Below are positions 15,811 to 26,899 of a stretch of 64,000 bases of DNA, in pieces. A program made the translations under genes and the position numbers. The DNA is taken from NCBI GenBank assembly GCA_016235545.1, contig JACRKB010000032.1, positions 1-64,000 on the forward strand, given 5' to 3'. Position 1 is the stretch's first letter, and the number at the start of each line of letters is the position of its first letter. A model generated the notes under the pieces. The model saw nothing but the letters and a program-made list of their open reading frames with translations. It did no database searches and had not been told where the DNA came from. This DNA comes from Verrucomicrobiota bacterium. GTDB lineage: Bacteria; Verrucomicrobiota; Verrucomicrobiia; Limisphaerales; SXTU01.

Positions 15811-17253
15811 CTACACGAGCGGGAAGAGCTTCGCCAGCAGCATCACCACGCCGAGGCCGACCACGCCCATCATGCTCAACATCACGGTGAACGTGCTGAG
15901 GCATTCCTTCTCGGTGAAGCCGCTCACCTTGCAAATCACCCAGAAGCCGCTGTCGTTCATCCACGGTCCCATCTTCGAGCCGCAGCCTATCGCCAGCGCC
16001 ACCCAGACGGGATGGAAGCCCAGCAGTTCCGGCTTGGCCATGCCGCCGAGCATGCCCACTGCCGTGACCATCGCCACGGTGGCGGAGCCTTGCGCGATGC
16101 GCACCACAGCCGTAACCGCCCACGCCAGCGGCAGGATGCCGATGCTGTGGGTCGCCGACAATTCCTGGAGGCGCGGGCCGATGCCGGTCTGCTGGAGGAC
16201 GCCGCCAAACGCGCCGCCCGCCGCGATGATGAGAATGATCAAGCCCGCCTCTTCCAACGCCACACCCACGCCCTTGTCCAGCACTTCGCCGGCCTTCTTC
16301 CCCTGCATCACCACGGTGCCCAGCGCGATAAGCGCCGCGATGCCCAGCGCGGTGGTCGAGTCGCCCAGCACGCGGATCACGTCCATCACCGCCGGACACG
16401 AGGCAAAGAGGTTCGCGTAAAATTCCGCCCCGCGCGCCGTCTCCAGTGGAGTGGCCGCGCTGATGAGCAGCACCGGCAGGAGGATCGGCATCACCGCGAG
16501 CCAAAAAGGTGGGAGAAGTTTCTCGTCCCGGTTCATCAATGTCTCCACATCGGTGAGCGATGACTTGGCGGTGTCGCGCAGCGGGATGTCCAGCCGGCGG
16601 TTGATCCAGCGCGCATAGAGCCAGCCCGAGGTGGCGGTGATGGCGCCCACCACGCATCCGGCGAGGATCATCAGGCCCATGTCCACGTTCAGCTCCTTGG
16701 CCACGAAGAGCGGCCCCGGCGTCGGTGGCACGAGGGAGTGCGTCATCGTCGCGCCCGCGATGATGCACAAGACATAGAGCGTGTAGTCCCGTCCCGTGCG
16801 CATCCGCATCGCCTTGCCCAGGGGAATCAACAGCAGGAAGACCGTCTCGAAGAAGACCGGGATGCCGAGCAGGAAGCCGCTGGAGATCAACGCCAGCGGC
16901 GTGCGCTGCTCGCCCAGGACACGCAGGGTGGAGCGCACGATGCGGTCCGCGCCGCCGCTGTCCAGAATGCATTTCCCAACGATGGAGGCGAACGCGATCA
17001 GCACTCCGATGCGCCCCGCCGTGGCCCCGAACTCGCGGGTGACGCGCTCGATCACGGGCTGGCCAGCCAGCTTCTGGGCGGCCTCGGGTGTCAGTTTCTT
17101 GCTCAGCCCATGCTGGACAACGGCCGCAGCCGGCGTGAGCGCGGCCACGACGAGCGCGCCAAGCACGAGCGCGAGAAACGCGTGCAGGCGCAGCGCGAGA
17201 ATGCCGCCGAGCACCACAACCATGCCGAGCAGAAATATCCAGAGCGGGTCCAT
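15811..17253 (-). CDS. GntP-family gluconate/sugar-acid permease
   Basis: The 480-residue integral membrane protein has about twelve hydrophobic segments, starting at IFLLGMVVVLGGILALRL. Family features include LHAFLALVLGALVVAAL, GKCILDSGGADRIVRSTL, SSGFLLGIPVFFETVFLLLIPL, THSLVPPTPGPLFVAKEL and GCGSKMGPWMNDSGFWVICK. GntP proteins import gluconate or related sugar acids with protons. The nearest gene is a convergent HAD phosphatase, and no gluconate kinase or dehydratase is nearby, so the exact substrate is open. The length matches the family (about 440-480). Its promoter would lie in the repeat-rich region upstream. Confidence 0.92.
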   Translation of the reverse strand: MDPLWIFLLGMVVVLGGILALRLHAFLALVLGALVVAALTPAAAVVQHGLSKKLTPEAAQKLAGQPVIERVTREFGATAGRIGVLIAFASIVGKCILDSGGADRIVRSTLRVLGEQRTPLALISSGFLLGIPVFFETVFLLLIPLGKAMRMRTGRDYTLYVLCIIAGATMTHSLVPPTPGPLFVAKELNVDMGLMILAGCVVGAITATSGWLYARWINRRLDIPLRDTAKSSLTDVETLMNRDEKLLPPFWLAVMPILLPVLLISAATPLETARGAEFYANLFASCPAVMDVIRVLGDSTTALGIAALIALGTVVMQGKKAGEVLDKGVGVALEEAGLIILIIAAGGAFGGVLQQTGIGPRLQELSATHSIGILPLAWAVTAVVRIAQGSATVAMVTAVGMLGGMAKPELLGFHPVWVALAIGCGSKMGPWMNDSGFWVICKVSGFTEKECLSTFTVMLSMMGVVGLGVVMLLAKLFPLV

Positions 17254-17725
17254 AACGAAGTCAGCAAACCGGGTGACGCGCGAAGTGTTCCGATGGGGGA
17301 GGGATGTGTCGAGGCGGGAGTGAGAAGCCAGAAGTCAGAAGTCAGGATGGGGGAGACGCAAGTTGGTTCTCCGCTGTTTTCGGTGGAATGAAAGCCAGCG
17401 GGCGGCGGCACTTCTCCCGGAGGGAGCTTGAAGCTTCGCCGGAGGATGAAGTGGAAGCTGGCGTTGCCCTTCAACGCAGAGACGCAGAGGACGCGAAGGA
17501 ACGCAGAGGGTTTCAACACCAGCAGGGTTCAGCTTTTCGTGCCTTCGCCCAGCCCTTCTCTGCGCAACTCTGCGTCCTCTGCGTCTCTACGTTGAAGGGA
17601 AACGCCCTCATGCAAGGGCATCGTTGTGGCTGATAACCCCGCAATCCATTCCACCGAAAACAGCGGGGAACCCGCAAGTTCGGCACTGCTGCCTTCTGGC
17701 TCCTGGCTTCTGGCTTCAAGGGGCC
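17254..17725. mobile_element. MITE-like element, 25-bp terminal inverted repeats and 7-bp flanking direct repeat
   Basis: GGTTCTCCGCTGTTTTCGGTGGAAT begins at 17365 and returns inverted at 17648-17673 (19 bp perfect at CCGCTGTTTTCGGTGGAAT, 17371-17389 and 17648-17666). GCAAGTT lies directly outside both ends (17358-17364 and 17674-17680) and looks like a target-site duplication. Inside is a second inverted pair, CTTCAACGCAGAGACGCAGAGGACGC (about 17470) and GCGTCCTCTGCGTCTCTACGTTGAAG (about 17572). No transposase ORF is present, so movement would need help in trans. Just outside lie AGAAGTCAGAAGTCAG-type repeats. Nothing else gene-like is visible between the flanking genes. Confidence 0.7.
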
Positions 17726-19648
17726 TCACTGATTCGTGAACAGCTCCCAGTCTCCCACTTGTGCGAGGAGGCGCAGCGGCTTGCCACGCGCGAGCGGACG
17801 GGAGCTGGTGAAGGAGCCCTTGAACCCCACCACCAGCACGCGCCGCTGGCCGGCGAGCAGGTTGCTGAAGATGGAGTCGTCCTTGAGCACGCGGTCGCCG
17901 AAGCGGGCACGGTTGCCGGGAAACTCGAAGGGCATCCGGTGCTCTGGCAGGCCGGACAGCCAGGGCCGCCGCTCCGCGCTGATGACCGGGTGCGCGTAGA
18001 AGGGCAGCCCTTGCGGGATGCGGTGGCGCACGATGATCATGTCGCCCTCGCGGAACTCGCGCTTCAGGGCAAGACCCAGCGGCTTGAGCGTCTGGTTGCT
18101 GCGCAGGTCCGCCTCCACCAGCGGCGTGAGCGCCACCACGGCCAGGAGCGCAAGCGTGGCCAGTCCGCATGCCCAGCGGGTGCAAAGCGTCACCGACCAT
18201 TTGCGGCTCTCCCACACGACGGCCCCGAGCAACATCGTGGCGGCGAGCGGTGTGACCTTCACCCACAGATGATCGTGGACTTTGAAGACGAACCAGCACG
18301 CGATGGGAAAGGCAATGAGCGGGAGCAGCGCGGCGGCAGGAAGCGCACGCCACAGCCAAGCTTGCGGGCCGGCCTCCGACTTGGCGTGTGGCGGCACAGT
18401 CGATGAACCTGCCGGGTCGTGTGCCGGCGCTCCGAAGACGGCTGGCCAACGCAGCGCCACCAGTGCGGCGAGTGCGGGAAACATCGGCAGGATGTAGTGC
18501 ATCAGCTTGGCGCTGTTGACCGAGAAGAGCACGAAGGTGAAGCCCGCCCAGACGCTCAACACCAGCCATGCCTCTTGCGTGCGCGCGTCCATCGACCGCC
18601 AGTGCGCGCGCCGCCAGAGCCAGCCCAGCAGCAGCGTCCACGGCAGGAATCCGACGGCGAGCACGGGCAGGAAAAACCAGAAGGGCTGCGCGCGGTTCTT
18701 CACCGCCGCCTGCACCGCGTGGCCGACGATCTGCCCCTTGACCATGAACTCGAACGAGTTCGGCACAGTTTCCCAGACCATCAGGAACCACGGCAAGGCA
18801 AGCGCCACAAAGAGCGTCACGCCCGCGAGCGTTCCAAACAGCAAGATGCTCAAACGCGCGTCCGCAGTTCCGCTCCGCCACCAGAGCAACCCGCCGAACG
18901 GGACAAGTGTGAAATCTTCGGCCCCGGATTTTGGGATGCGCTTGCAACGCCACCAAAGGAGCGCGCCAAAGGCGACGAGCGGAATCACCAAAGCAATCGG
19001 TCCCTTCGTCAGCGCACCGCCCGCCATCGCAGCCCACGCCGCAAGCTGCCAGCCGAAACTCCTTCGCGCTGCCAGCCCCTGAGCATCCGCCGCCGGATCC
19101 TCCTCGCCTGACTCCTGACTACCGCCCGCTGACTGCTGACCGCTGACCGCTGACTGCTCCTCGATTCCGTCGAGGCTCCGCCAGCTCTGCCAGAAAAAGT
19201 AAATTGCCCACGCGATGAACTGCGTGAGGAAGATGTCCGTCGTCAGCATCCGCGCCATCACCCAGTAGAGGGTGGACGTGCTGAGGAGGAGCACGGCCCA
19301 ACGCGCCGCAGCCGCGCCCGCGATCGAGCGAATGAGGAGGAAGGTGGCCCACGCCGCGCTGAGGCCCGCGAGCGCCAGCGGCAGGCGCACGGCCCATTCG
19401 TTCACGCCGAAGACGGAGAGCGACGCGGCGACGGCCCAGTAGGTGAATGGCGGCTTGTCGAGGTGCGGCACATACCAGATGTGCGGCACGAGCCAGTTGC
19501 CAGTCTCGACCATCTCGCGGGCGATCTCGGCGTAGCGGCCCTCGTCCGGCTCGTTCAGCGAGCGAGTGCCGAGCAGGCCGAGGAAGAGCAGGAGCACGAA
19601 TGGCAGAAACCACCAAGGCGGGCGTTGGTCGGAATCGGCTTGCGGCAC
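17726..19648 (-). CDS. GT39/ArnT-like membrane glycosyltransferase
   Basis: The 640-residue polytopic membrane protein opens with a transmembrane helix (WWFLPFVLLLFLGLLGTRSL), then NEPDEGRYAEIAREMVETGNWLVPHI and DKPPFTYWAVAASLSVFG, the signature of the PMT/ArnT family. The DE pair in the first periplasmic loop is the expected metal and catalytic site. These enzymes move a sugar from a polyprenyl-phosphate donor to lipid A or protein on the periplasmic face. About ten more hydrophobic segments follow and the length is normal. The stretch EEQSAVSGQQSAGGSQESGEEDPAADAQ is encoded by a dispersed CTGACCGCTGAC-type repeat and falls in a loop. No undecaprenyl-sugar synthesis genes are nearby, so donor and acceptor are unknown. 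Confidence 0.88.
   Translation of the reverse strand: MPQADSDQRPPWWFLPFVLLLFLGLLGTRSLNEPDEGRYAEIAREMVETGNWLVPHIWYVPHLDKPPFTYWAVAASLSVFGVNEWAVRLPLALAGLSAAWATFLLIRSIAGAAAARWAVLLLSTSTLYWVMARMLTTDIFLTQFIAWAIYFFWQSWRSLDGIEEQSAVSGQQSAGGSQESGEEDPAADAQGLAARRSFGWQLAAWAAMAGGALTKGPIALVIPLVAFGALLWWRCKRIPKSGAEDFTLVPFGGLLWWRSGTADARLSILLFGTLAGVTLFVALALPWFLMVWETVPNSFEFMVKGQIVGHAVQAAVKNRAQPFWFFLPVLAVGFLPWTLLLGWLWRRAHWRSMDARTQEAWLVLSVWAGFTFVLFSVNSAKLMHYILPMFPALAALVALRWPAVFGAPAHDPAGSSTVPPHAKSEAGPQAWLWRALPAAALLPLIAFPIACWFVFKVHDHLWVKVTPLAATMLLGAVVWESRKWSVTLCTRWACGLATLALLAVVALTPLVEADLRSNQTLKPLGLALKREFREGDMIIVRHRIPQGLPFYAHPVISAERRPWLSGLPEHRMPFEFPGNRARFGDRVLKDDSIFSNLLAGQRRVLVVGFKGSFTSSRPLARGKPLRLLAQVGDWELFTNQ
19103..19160. 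repeat. In-frame CTGACCGCTGACTGCTGAC repeat in the GT39 gene
   Basis: On the plus strand the region reads as degenerate CTGACTCCTGACTACCGCCCGCTGACTGCTGACCGCTGACC. It encodes a Ser/Gln/Glu-rich insert (QSAVSGQQSAGGSQES) in a loop. The same repeat in opposite orientation sits in argS near 10900. Confidence 0.75.
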
Positions 19649-20044
19649 AGCGGAGTTTTAGCGGGTGAAGCGAGGAAGCGGAAGCGGCGAGTTGCGGGAA
19701 GTAGAGGACAGAGCGTGGCTGGGAGAGAATGGAGGACAGAGGAAAGCGTCGTGGCTGCTCGCAATCCTCCATCCTGTCTCAACCAGATTTCCCTGGGAGC
19801 GCAGTCGCATGGGCGCGGAGGGCTCGACCTTTGGGAAGCAGCGCCGAGGGGCGGAGCGCAAGGGGTTGAATCCGGACGCGGCGGGTCACCCAACTAATAG
19901 TGGTTCCGGCATGAAATAACCGTTGTCGGCAGTGTGGGTTTTCCGATAGATTTTGCGGCGTCTCGAAGTCGGGTTGCCGTGCCGTTTCCAAGCGGTTTTT
20001 TCCGGTGGGTTTGCCGTGCTTCGCGACAGCATTTTACAGAACCA
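19649..20044. other. 396-bp divergent intergenic region, GT39 gene / gyrB
   Basis: I see no credible gene here. The part next to the GT39 gene is purine-rich with degenerate AGTAGAGGACAGAG-type repeats. The gyrB promoter must lie in the last 150 bp, but no clear -35/-10 pair stands out. Confidence 0.5.
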
Positions 20045-22503
<2,459 letters not shown>

Positions 22504-22512
22504 AGAAAGAAA

Positions 22513-22548
22513 TTGACGGATGTAGTCACATGTGACCACATTGCAGCC
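22513..22548 (+). promoter_or_regulatory. Antitoxin promoter with perfect palindromic operator GTCACATGTGAC
   Basis: TTGACG (22513-22518), 18 nt, CACATT forms a promoter, and the 12-bp perfect palindrome GTCACATGTGAC (22525-22536) fills the space between the boxes. This is the layout expected for autorepression by an antitoxin or toxin-antitoxin complex. The antitoxin ATG follows at 22549. Confidence 0.65.
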
Positions 22549-22881
22549 ATGAAGACCAAACCACGCCCAACAAAACTCCCCGAACCGAAGTCGCAGACGA
22601 TGGTGCTCAACGACGCCATCGCGATGCCCGAGCTTGGGCTGACGTTCCCCGTCCGCGTCGCCAAAGCCAAGCTCTCGGCCCTGCTGGAGTTGGTCGCTTC
22701 CGGGCAGGATGTGGTCATCACCTCGGATGGTGAGCCCAAAGCCAGACTTGTTGGCATCAAACAACGCGAGCGTGGCAAGGTGTTCCGTGGCATGGGGGAT
22801 TACCTCATGAGCCAGCCCGTCCACGTTGGGCCCACGGCGGATGAAGTCATCCGCGAGGACCGTGACGCGCGGGGCTGGTAA
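22549..22881 (+). CDS. Phd/YefM-type antitoxin
   Basis: The protein has 110 residues from the ATG at 22549 (MKTKPRPTKLPEPK); the track's upstream start would lie inside the promoter. The family core is LTFPVRVAKAKLSALLELVASGQDVVITSDGEPKARLVGIK, the N-terminal dimerisation and DNA-binding fold of Phd/YefM antitoxins. The C-terminal part (MSQPVHVGPTADEVIREDRDARGW) would bind and block the toxin. The toxin gene starts 2 nt after the stop, so the two are surely co-transcribed. The perfect palindrome in the promoter supports autoregulation. The N-terminal 25 residues are unusually long and proline-rich for the family. Confidence 0.87.
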   Translation: MKTKPRPTKLPEPKSQTMVLNDAIAMPELGLTFPVRVAKAKLSALLELVASGQDVVITSDGEPKARLVGIKQRERGKVFRGMGDYLMSQPVHVGPTADEVIREDRDARGW

Positions 22882-22883
22882 CG

Positions 22884-23333
22884 ATGTATCTCGACTCCGC
22901 CATCATCGTGAAGCTGCTTGTCCGCGAACCGGACAGCGGGTGGTTCAACGAGCACCTCGACGGGTTGAAGTTTCAGACATCGGAGCTGGCGCTCACCGAA
23001 GTGCCCGCCGCTCTCTTGGCCAAGGAGCGCGCGGGTCAACTCACCGACCTGAAGCGCGCCGCCGCGCGCGTGCGGTTTGAGGAAATGGTCGAAGACGAGG
23101 CCCTCGTCCTGCTGCCGCTGAATCGCGCCGTCCTCCAGAGGGCCGCCAACATTATCCAAGCCTGTCACCCGCGCGTGCCCTTGCGGACGCTGGATGCCAT
23201 TCACGTTGCGACCTGCGACTTGAGCAACTGCGCCCCGCTGTGCGCCACCGACAACCGGTTGCGCGCCGCCGCGCAGCATCTCGGCCTCCAACTTTTCCCC
23301 GATCGACCCGAAGACGTCACGATCGCCAACTAG
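22884..23333 (+). CDS. vapC: PIN-domain toxin (VapC-like ribonuclease)
   Basis: The 149-residue PIN domain has the acidic quartet in place: MYLDSAIIVKLL (Asp4), LALTEVPAALLA (Glu), RTLDAIHVATC (Asp) and CATDNRLRAAAQHLGL (Asp). VapC toxins are Mg-dependent endoribonucleases that cleave tRNA or rRNA and are neutralised by the antitoxin encoded just upstream (2-nt gap). Length and motif order are normal, so it should be active. The pair lies between gyrB and gyrA, and gyrA starts 9 nt after its stop, so gyrA may be read through from the toxin-antitoxin promoter. Confidence 0.88.
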   Translation: MYLDSAIIVKLLVREPDSGWFNEHLDGLKFQTSELALTEVPAALLAKERAGQLTDLKRAAARVRFEEMVEDEALVLLPLNRAVLQRAANIIQACHPRVPLRTLDAIHVATCDLSNCAPLCATDNRLRAAAQHLGLQLFPDRPEDVTIAN

Positions 23334-23342
23334 CTTTTCCCC

Positions 23343-26015
23343 ATGCCCGACGAAACTCCACCCACTCCCACGCCCGCACAGACCGGCTCCGCCTACACGC
23401 AGGGCGAAAAAATCACCAAGATAAACGTCGCCGACGAGATTAAGAACTCGTTCCTCGACTACTCGATGTCCGTCATCATCTCGCGCGCGTTGCCCGACGT
23501 GCGCGACGGCCTCAAGCCCTCGCAACGCCGCATCCTTTACGCGATGCACGAGCTGTCGCTCTTCCCCGGGCGCAAGCACTACAAGTGCGCCAAGATTTGC
23601 GGCGACACCTCCGGCAACTACCACCCGCACGGCGAGGCGGTGATTTACCCCACGCTCGTCCACATGGCCCAGCCGTGGGTCATGCGCGAGAAGCTCGTGG
23701 ACGGCAAAGGCAACTTCGGCTCCGTCGAGGCCGACCCGCCCGCCGCGATGCGTTACACCGAGGCCCGGCTCACGCACCTGGGCGCGGCGCTGATGCAGGA
23801 CATGGACCGGGACACGGTGGACTTCGTCCCGAACTACGACGAGCGCATGACGGAGCCCACCGTCTTCCCGGCGGCCTTCCCGAACCTGCTCGTCAACGGC
23901 GGCACCGGCATCGCCGTCGGCATGGCCACGAACATGCCGCCGCACAATCTCGGGGAAATTGTGGACGGCATCTGCGCGCAGATTGACGACCCGGCCATCA
24001 CCATCGCGGGCCTGATGAAGTTCATCAAAGGCCCTGACTTCCCGACCGGCGGCTTCATCTGCGGCATCGAGGGCATCAAGAATTATTTCGAGACCGGGCG
24101 CGGCTCCATCAAGCTGCGCGGCAAAATCGGCAGCGAGGAATTGCGCGGCAACCGCGAGCAGCTCGTCATCACGGAAATCCCCTTCAACGTGAACCGCGCT
24201 GCGCTCGAATCGAGCATCGCCGACCTCGTGAACCAGAAAATCATCACGGACATCTCCGCGATGCGCAACGAGTCCGACGAGCACTGCCGCCTCGTCATCG
24301 AGCTCAAGCGCGACGCCCTGCCCAAGGTCGTCATCAACAATCTCTTTCAGCACACCCAGCTCGAGATTTCCTTCAGCGTCAACGCCCTCGCCATCGACCA
24401 CGGCAAGCCCAAGACGCTGAACCTCAAGCAGCTCATCTCCGCCTACATTGACCACCGCCGCGAGGTCATCCTGCGCCGCACCCGCTTCGAGCTGCGCAAG
24501 GCCGAGGACCGCGCCGAGATTCTCGAAGGCCACCTTGTCGCCCTCGCCAACCTCGACGAGTTCATCCACATCATCCGCAGCAGCGACAACAAGGAGGAAG
24601 CCCGCGTCAAACTCCTCGCGTTCGAATGGACGCGCGAGCAGGTCGAGCGCTGGGGCATTCTCATTCGTCGCGAAAACCAGCTCACCGACGGTCGTTACTC
24701 GCTCGCCGAACGCCAGGTGGACGCCATCCTCGAACTCCGCCTCTACCAGCTCACCGGGCTTGAAATTGACAAGGTCGAGGCCGAATACAAAGCCCTCCTC
24801 GAAGTCATCAAGGACCTGATGGACATCCTCGCGAAGGAACCGCGCGTCATGGGCATCATGAAGGCCGAGCTGAAGGCCATTAAGGAAAAGCACGCCACGC
24901 CGCGCCTCAGCCAGATTGTCCCCGACGAAGGCGAGATTGCCATCGAGGACCTCATTGCCAACGAGGGCGTCATCATCACCCTCACCCATGCCGGCCTGCT
25001 CAAGCGCACCGCCGTCTCCGCTTACCGCGCCCAGCGTCGCGGCGGCAAGGGCGTCATCGGCATGACCACGCGCGAAGCCGACACGCCCGAGGAGAGCGAC
25101 TTCATCGAGCACCTCTTCACCGCCAGCACGCACGACTACCTGATGTTCTTCACGAACAGCGGCCGAGTGTATGTCGAGCGCGTCCACGAAATCCCCGACA
25201 TGGGTCGCGCCTCGAAAGGCCGCAGCATTGCGAACCTCCTCGAACTCCAGGCCAACGAGAAAATCGCCGCCCTCATCCGGATCCAGTCCAAGACCGATGC
25301 CAACAAGGCCGACGTGACCTGGCAGCAGCCGGGCGAACTCTTCTTCGCCACGCAGCAGGGCACGGTGAAGAAGACCACCCTCAACGAATATGGGAACGTC
25401 CGCAAAGGTGGCATCATCGCCATCGGCATTGATGCAGCCGACAAGCTCATTGACGTCAAGCTCACGCGCGGCAGCCTCGTGGAGAGCGACGAAGTGAAAG
25501 ACCCCGGCGACGATGTTGTCCTCATCACCCACAGCGGCATGAGCATCCGCTTCAGCGAAGCCGATGTGCGCTCCATGGGCCGGGGCGCAGGCGGCGTCAA
25601 AGGCATCACCTTGGAAGCAGGAGATGAAGTCGTCGCCCTCGCCATCGTCGTGCCCGACGCGACCCTGCTCGTCGCCGGCGAAAATGGCATCGGCAAGCGC
25701 ACCTCCTTCGACGAATATCTCGTGCAATCCGAAAGCGGCGCGCGCAAGCAATCCCGCGGCGGCAAGGGCCGGATCACCATGAAAGTCGGCGACAAGACCG
25801 GCGGCGTGGTCGGCGCGCTCACCGTGCAGGATGCCGACGAAATCATGCTCATCACCGCCGGAGGCCAGATGGTCCGCATCCCCGTGCAGGGCATCCGCGA
25901 GGCGGGCCGCAACACCATGGGAGTGAAGCTCGTCAACCTCGACCCCGGCGACAAGCTCCTTGCCATCGCCCCCGTCATCAGCGAGGAGCGAGGCGAGGAA
26001 GCCCCATCCGCCTGA
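23343..26015 (+). CDS. gyrA: DNA gyrase subunit A
   Basis: This 890-residue subunit cuts and rejoins DNA in the gyrase A2B2 complex. It begins with an acidic, proline-rich leader, then INVADEIKNSFLDYSMSVIISRALPDVRDGLKPSQRRILYAM. The catalytic tyrosine is Tyr138 in MRYTEARLTHLG. The C-terminal propeller carries the GyrA box QRRGGKG (near residue 560), which marks gyrase rather than topoisomerase IV. The quinolone-resistance region reads HPHGEAVIYPTL, where E. coli has HPHGDSAVYDTI: positions equivalent to Ser83 and Asp87 are Ala and Pro. It lies 9 nt after the PIN toxin gene; its usual partner gyrB is upstream of that pair. Confidence 0.97.
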   Translation: MPDETPPTPTPAQTGSAYTQGEKITKINVADEIKNSFLDYSMSVIISRALPDVRDGLKPSQRRILYAMHELSLFPGRKHYKCAKICGDTSGNYHPHGEAVIYPTLVHMAQPWVMREKLVDGKGNFGSVEADPPAAMRYTEARLTHLGAALMQDMDRDTVDFVPNYDERMTEPTVFPAAFPNLLVNGGTGIAVGMATNMPPHNLGEIVDGICAQIDDPAITIAGLMKFIKGPDFPTGGFICGIEGIKNYFETGRGSIKLRGKIGSEELRGNREQLVITEIPFNVNRAALESSIADLVNQKIITDISAMRNESDEHCRLVIELKRDALPKVVINNLFQHTQLEISFSVNALAIDHGKPKTLNLKQLISAYIDHRREVILRRTRFELRKAEDRAEILEGHLVALANLDEFIHIIRSSDNKEEARVKLLAFEWTREQVERWGILIRRENQLTDGRYSLAERQVDAILELRLYQLTGLEIDKVEAEYKALLEVIKDLMDILAKEPRVMGIMKAELKAIKEKHATPRLSQIVPDEGEIAIEDLIANEGVIITLTHAGLLKRTAVSAYRAQRRGGKGVIGMTTREADTPEESDFIEHLFTASTHDYLMFFTNSGRVYVERVHEIPDMGRASKGRSIANLLELQANEKIAALIRIQSKTDANKADVTWQQPGELFFATQQGTVKKTTLNEYGNVRKGGIIAIGIDAADKLIDVKLTRGSLVESDEVKDPGDDVVLITHSGMSIRFSEADVRSMGRGAGGVKGITLEAGDEVVALAIVVPDATLLVAGENGIGKRTSFDEYLVQSESGARKQSRGGKGRITMKVGDKTGGVVGALTVQDADEIMLITAGGQMVRIPVQGIREAGRNTMGVKLVNLDPGDKLLAIAPVISEERGEEAPSA

Positions 26016-26020
26016 GCCTC

Positions 26021-26092
26021 GTGCCGGCGACTTGCAGTCGCCGTCATCTGTGTGCACGACACCCGACGGCGAGTGCAACTCGCCGACGCAGG
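26021..26092. repeat. Palindromic GTGCCGGCGACTTGCAGTCGCCGTC repeat
   Basis: GTGCCGGCGACTTGCAGTCGCCGTC starts 6 nt after the gyrA stop, followed by a degenerate inverted partner (GACGGCGAGTGCAACTCGCCGAC). The first 25 bases recur exactly inside the giant glycosyltransferase gene near 50880-50902, and a diverged copy is in tsaB near 28472. Confidence 0.75.
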
Positions 26093-26158
26093 TTCATGGG
26101 CAGCCGAACGCCCACCTTTTTCATTCTCTCCACTTCGCACCACGACTAGCCTGCTCGC

Positions 26159-26899
26159 GTGTTGCCGGAACGAAAATGGGAAGCTGAACCGCTGCTGCGC
26201 TTCGTCGCGGGCGTGTGCTTCTGCCTCTCCATCGGCACACTGGCGACCAGCGCCATTCTCCCCGCAGCTGCCTTTGCCACGCAGGAGGGAAAGTTCTTTC
26301 TGTTCGTGAGCAACTCCATCGTGCTGCACGGCGGCACATTGCTGCTCGTGGCCATCTTCCTGCGCGAGCACGGCATTGGGTGGCGGGAGGGATTTGGCTT
26401 CAAGAGCGCCGGTCTGCTGCGCACGCTCTCGCTCTCCCTCGCCGGAGTCGTCATCGCGTTGCCGATGGCACTGGCGCTTCAGCAGCTTTCCGCGATGGGC
26501 ATGAAGAGCGTCAGCGTGCAGCCGGAGGTGCAGTTGGTGGTGCAGACCTTGCAGGCGACACAAACCCTGCAACAGCGCGTGTTCTTCGCGTTCGTCGCCA
26601 TCCTTGGCGCGCCGGTGGTCGAGGAAATCATCTTCCGCGGCATCCTCTATCCCGCCCTCAAGCAGCGCGGCTGGCCGCACCTCGCGCTCTGGGGCACGTC
26701 GCTTTTTTTCGCGCTCACGCACGCGAACGTGGCCACCTTCCTGCCGCTGACCTTCCTCGCGATGGTGCTGGTGTTCCTCTACGAGCGCACCGGCAACCTC
26801 CTCGCGCCCATCCTGACCCACAGCCTGTTCAACGCGGCGAACTACTTCGCCCTCGTCTTTCAGTCCGAGCTGAAGGAGTTCTTCAAAGTGCAACCGTGA
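26159..26899 (+). CDS. CPBP-family intramembrane metalloprotease
   Basis: The protein has 246 residues from a GTG at 26159 and about seven hydrophobic segments. The CPBP (CAAX protease and bacteriocin-processing, Abi) motifs are present in order: VVEEIIFRGILYPAL (EExxxR), FFALTHANVATFLP (FxxxH) and LTHSLFNAANYFAL (HxxxN). The glutamate pair and histidines would bind a catalytic metal inside the membrane. Substrates in bacteria are mostly unknown. It overlaps the next gene, thiL, by 4 nt (GTGA), so the two are translationally coupled. No bacteriocin locus is nearby. Confidence 0.88.
   Translation: MLPERKWEAEPLLRFVAGVCFCLSIGTLATSAILPAAAFATQEGKFFLFVSNSIVLHGGTLLLVAIFLREHGIGWREGFGFKSAGLLRTLSLSLAGVVIALPMALALQQLSAMGMKSVSVQPEVQLVVQTLQATQTLQQRVFFAFVAILGAPVVEEIIFRGILYPALKQRGWPHLALWGTSLFFALTHANVATFLPLTFLAMVLVFLYERTGNLLAPILTHSLFNAANYFALVFQSELKEFFKVQP

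Noticed and set aside
22800-26078. 1,092-residue ORF on the minus strand opposite the PIN toxin and gyrA
   Set aside because: It is antisense to gyrA over its whole length and is the high-GC shadow of gyrA codons; its sequence is His/Asp/Glu/Val-rich with no family motif.
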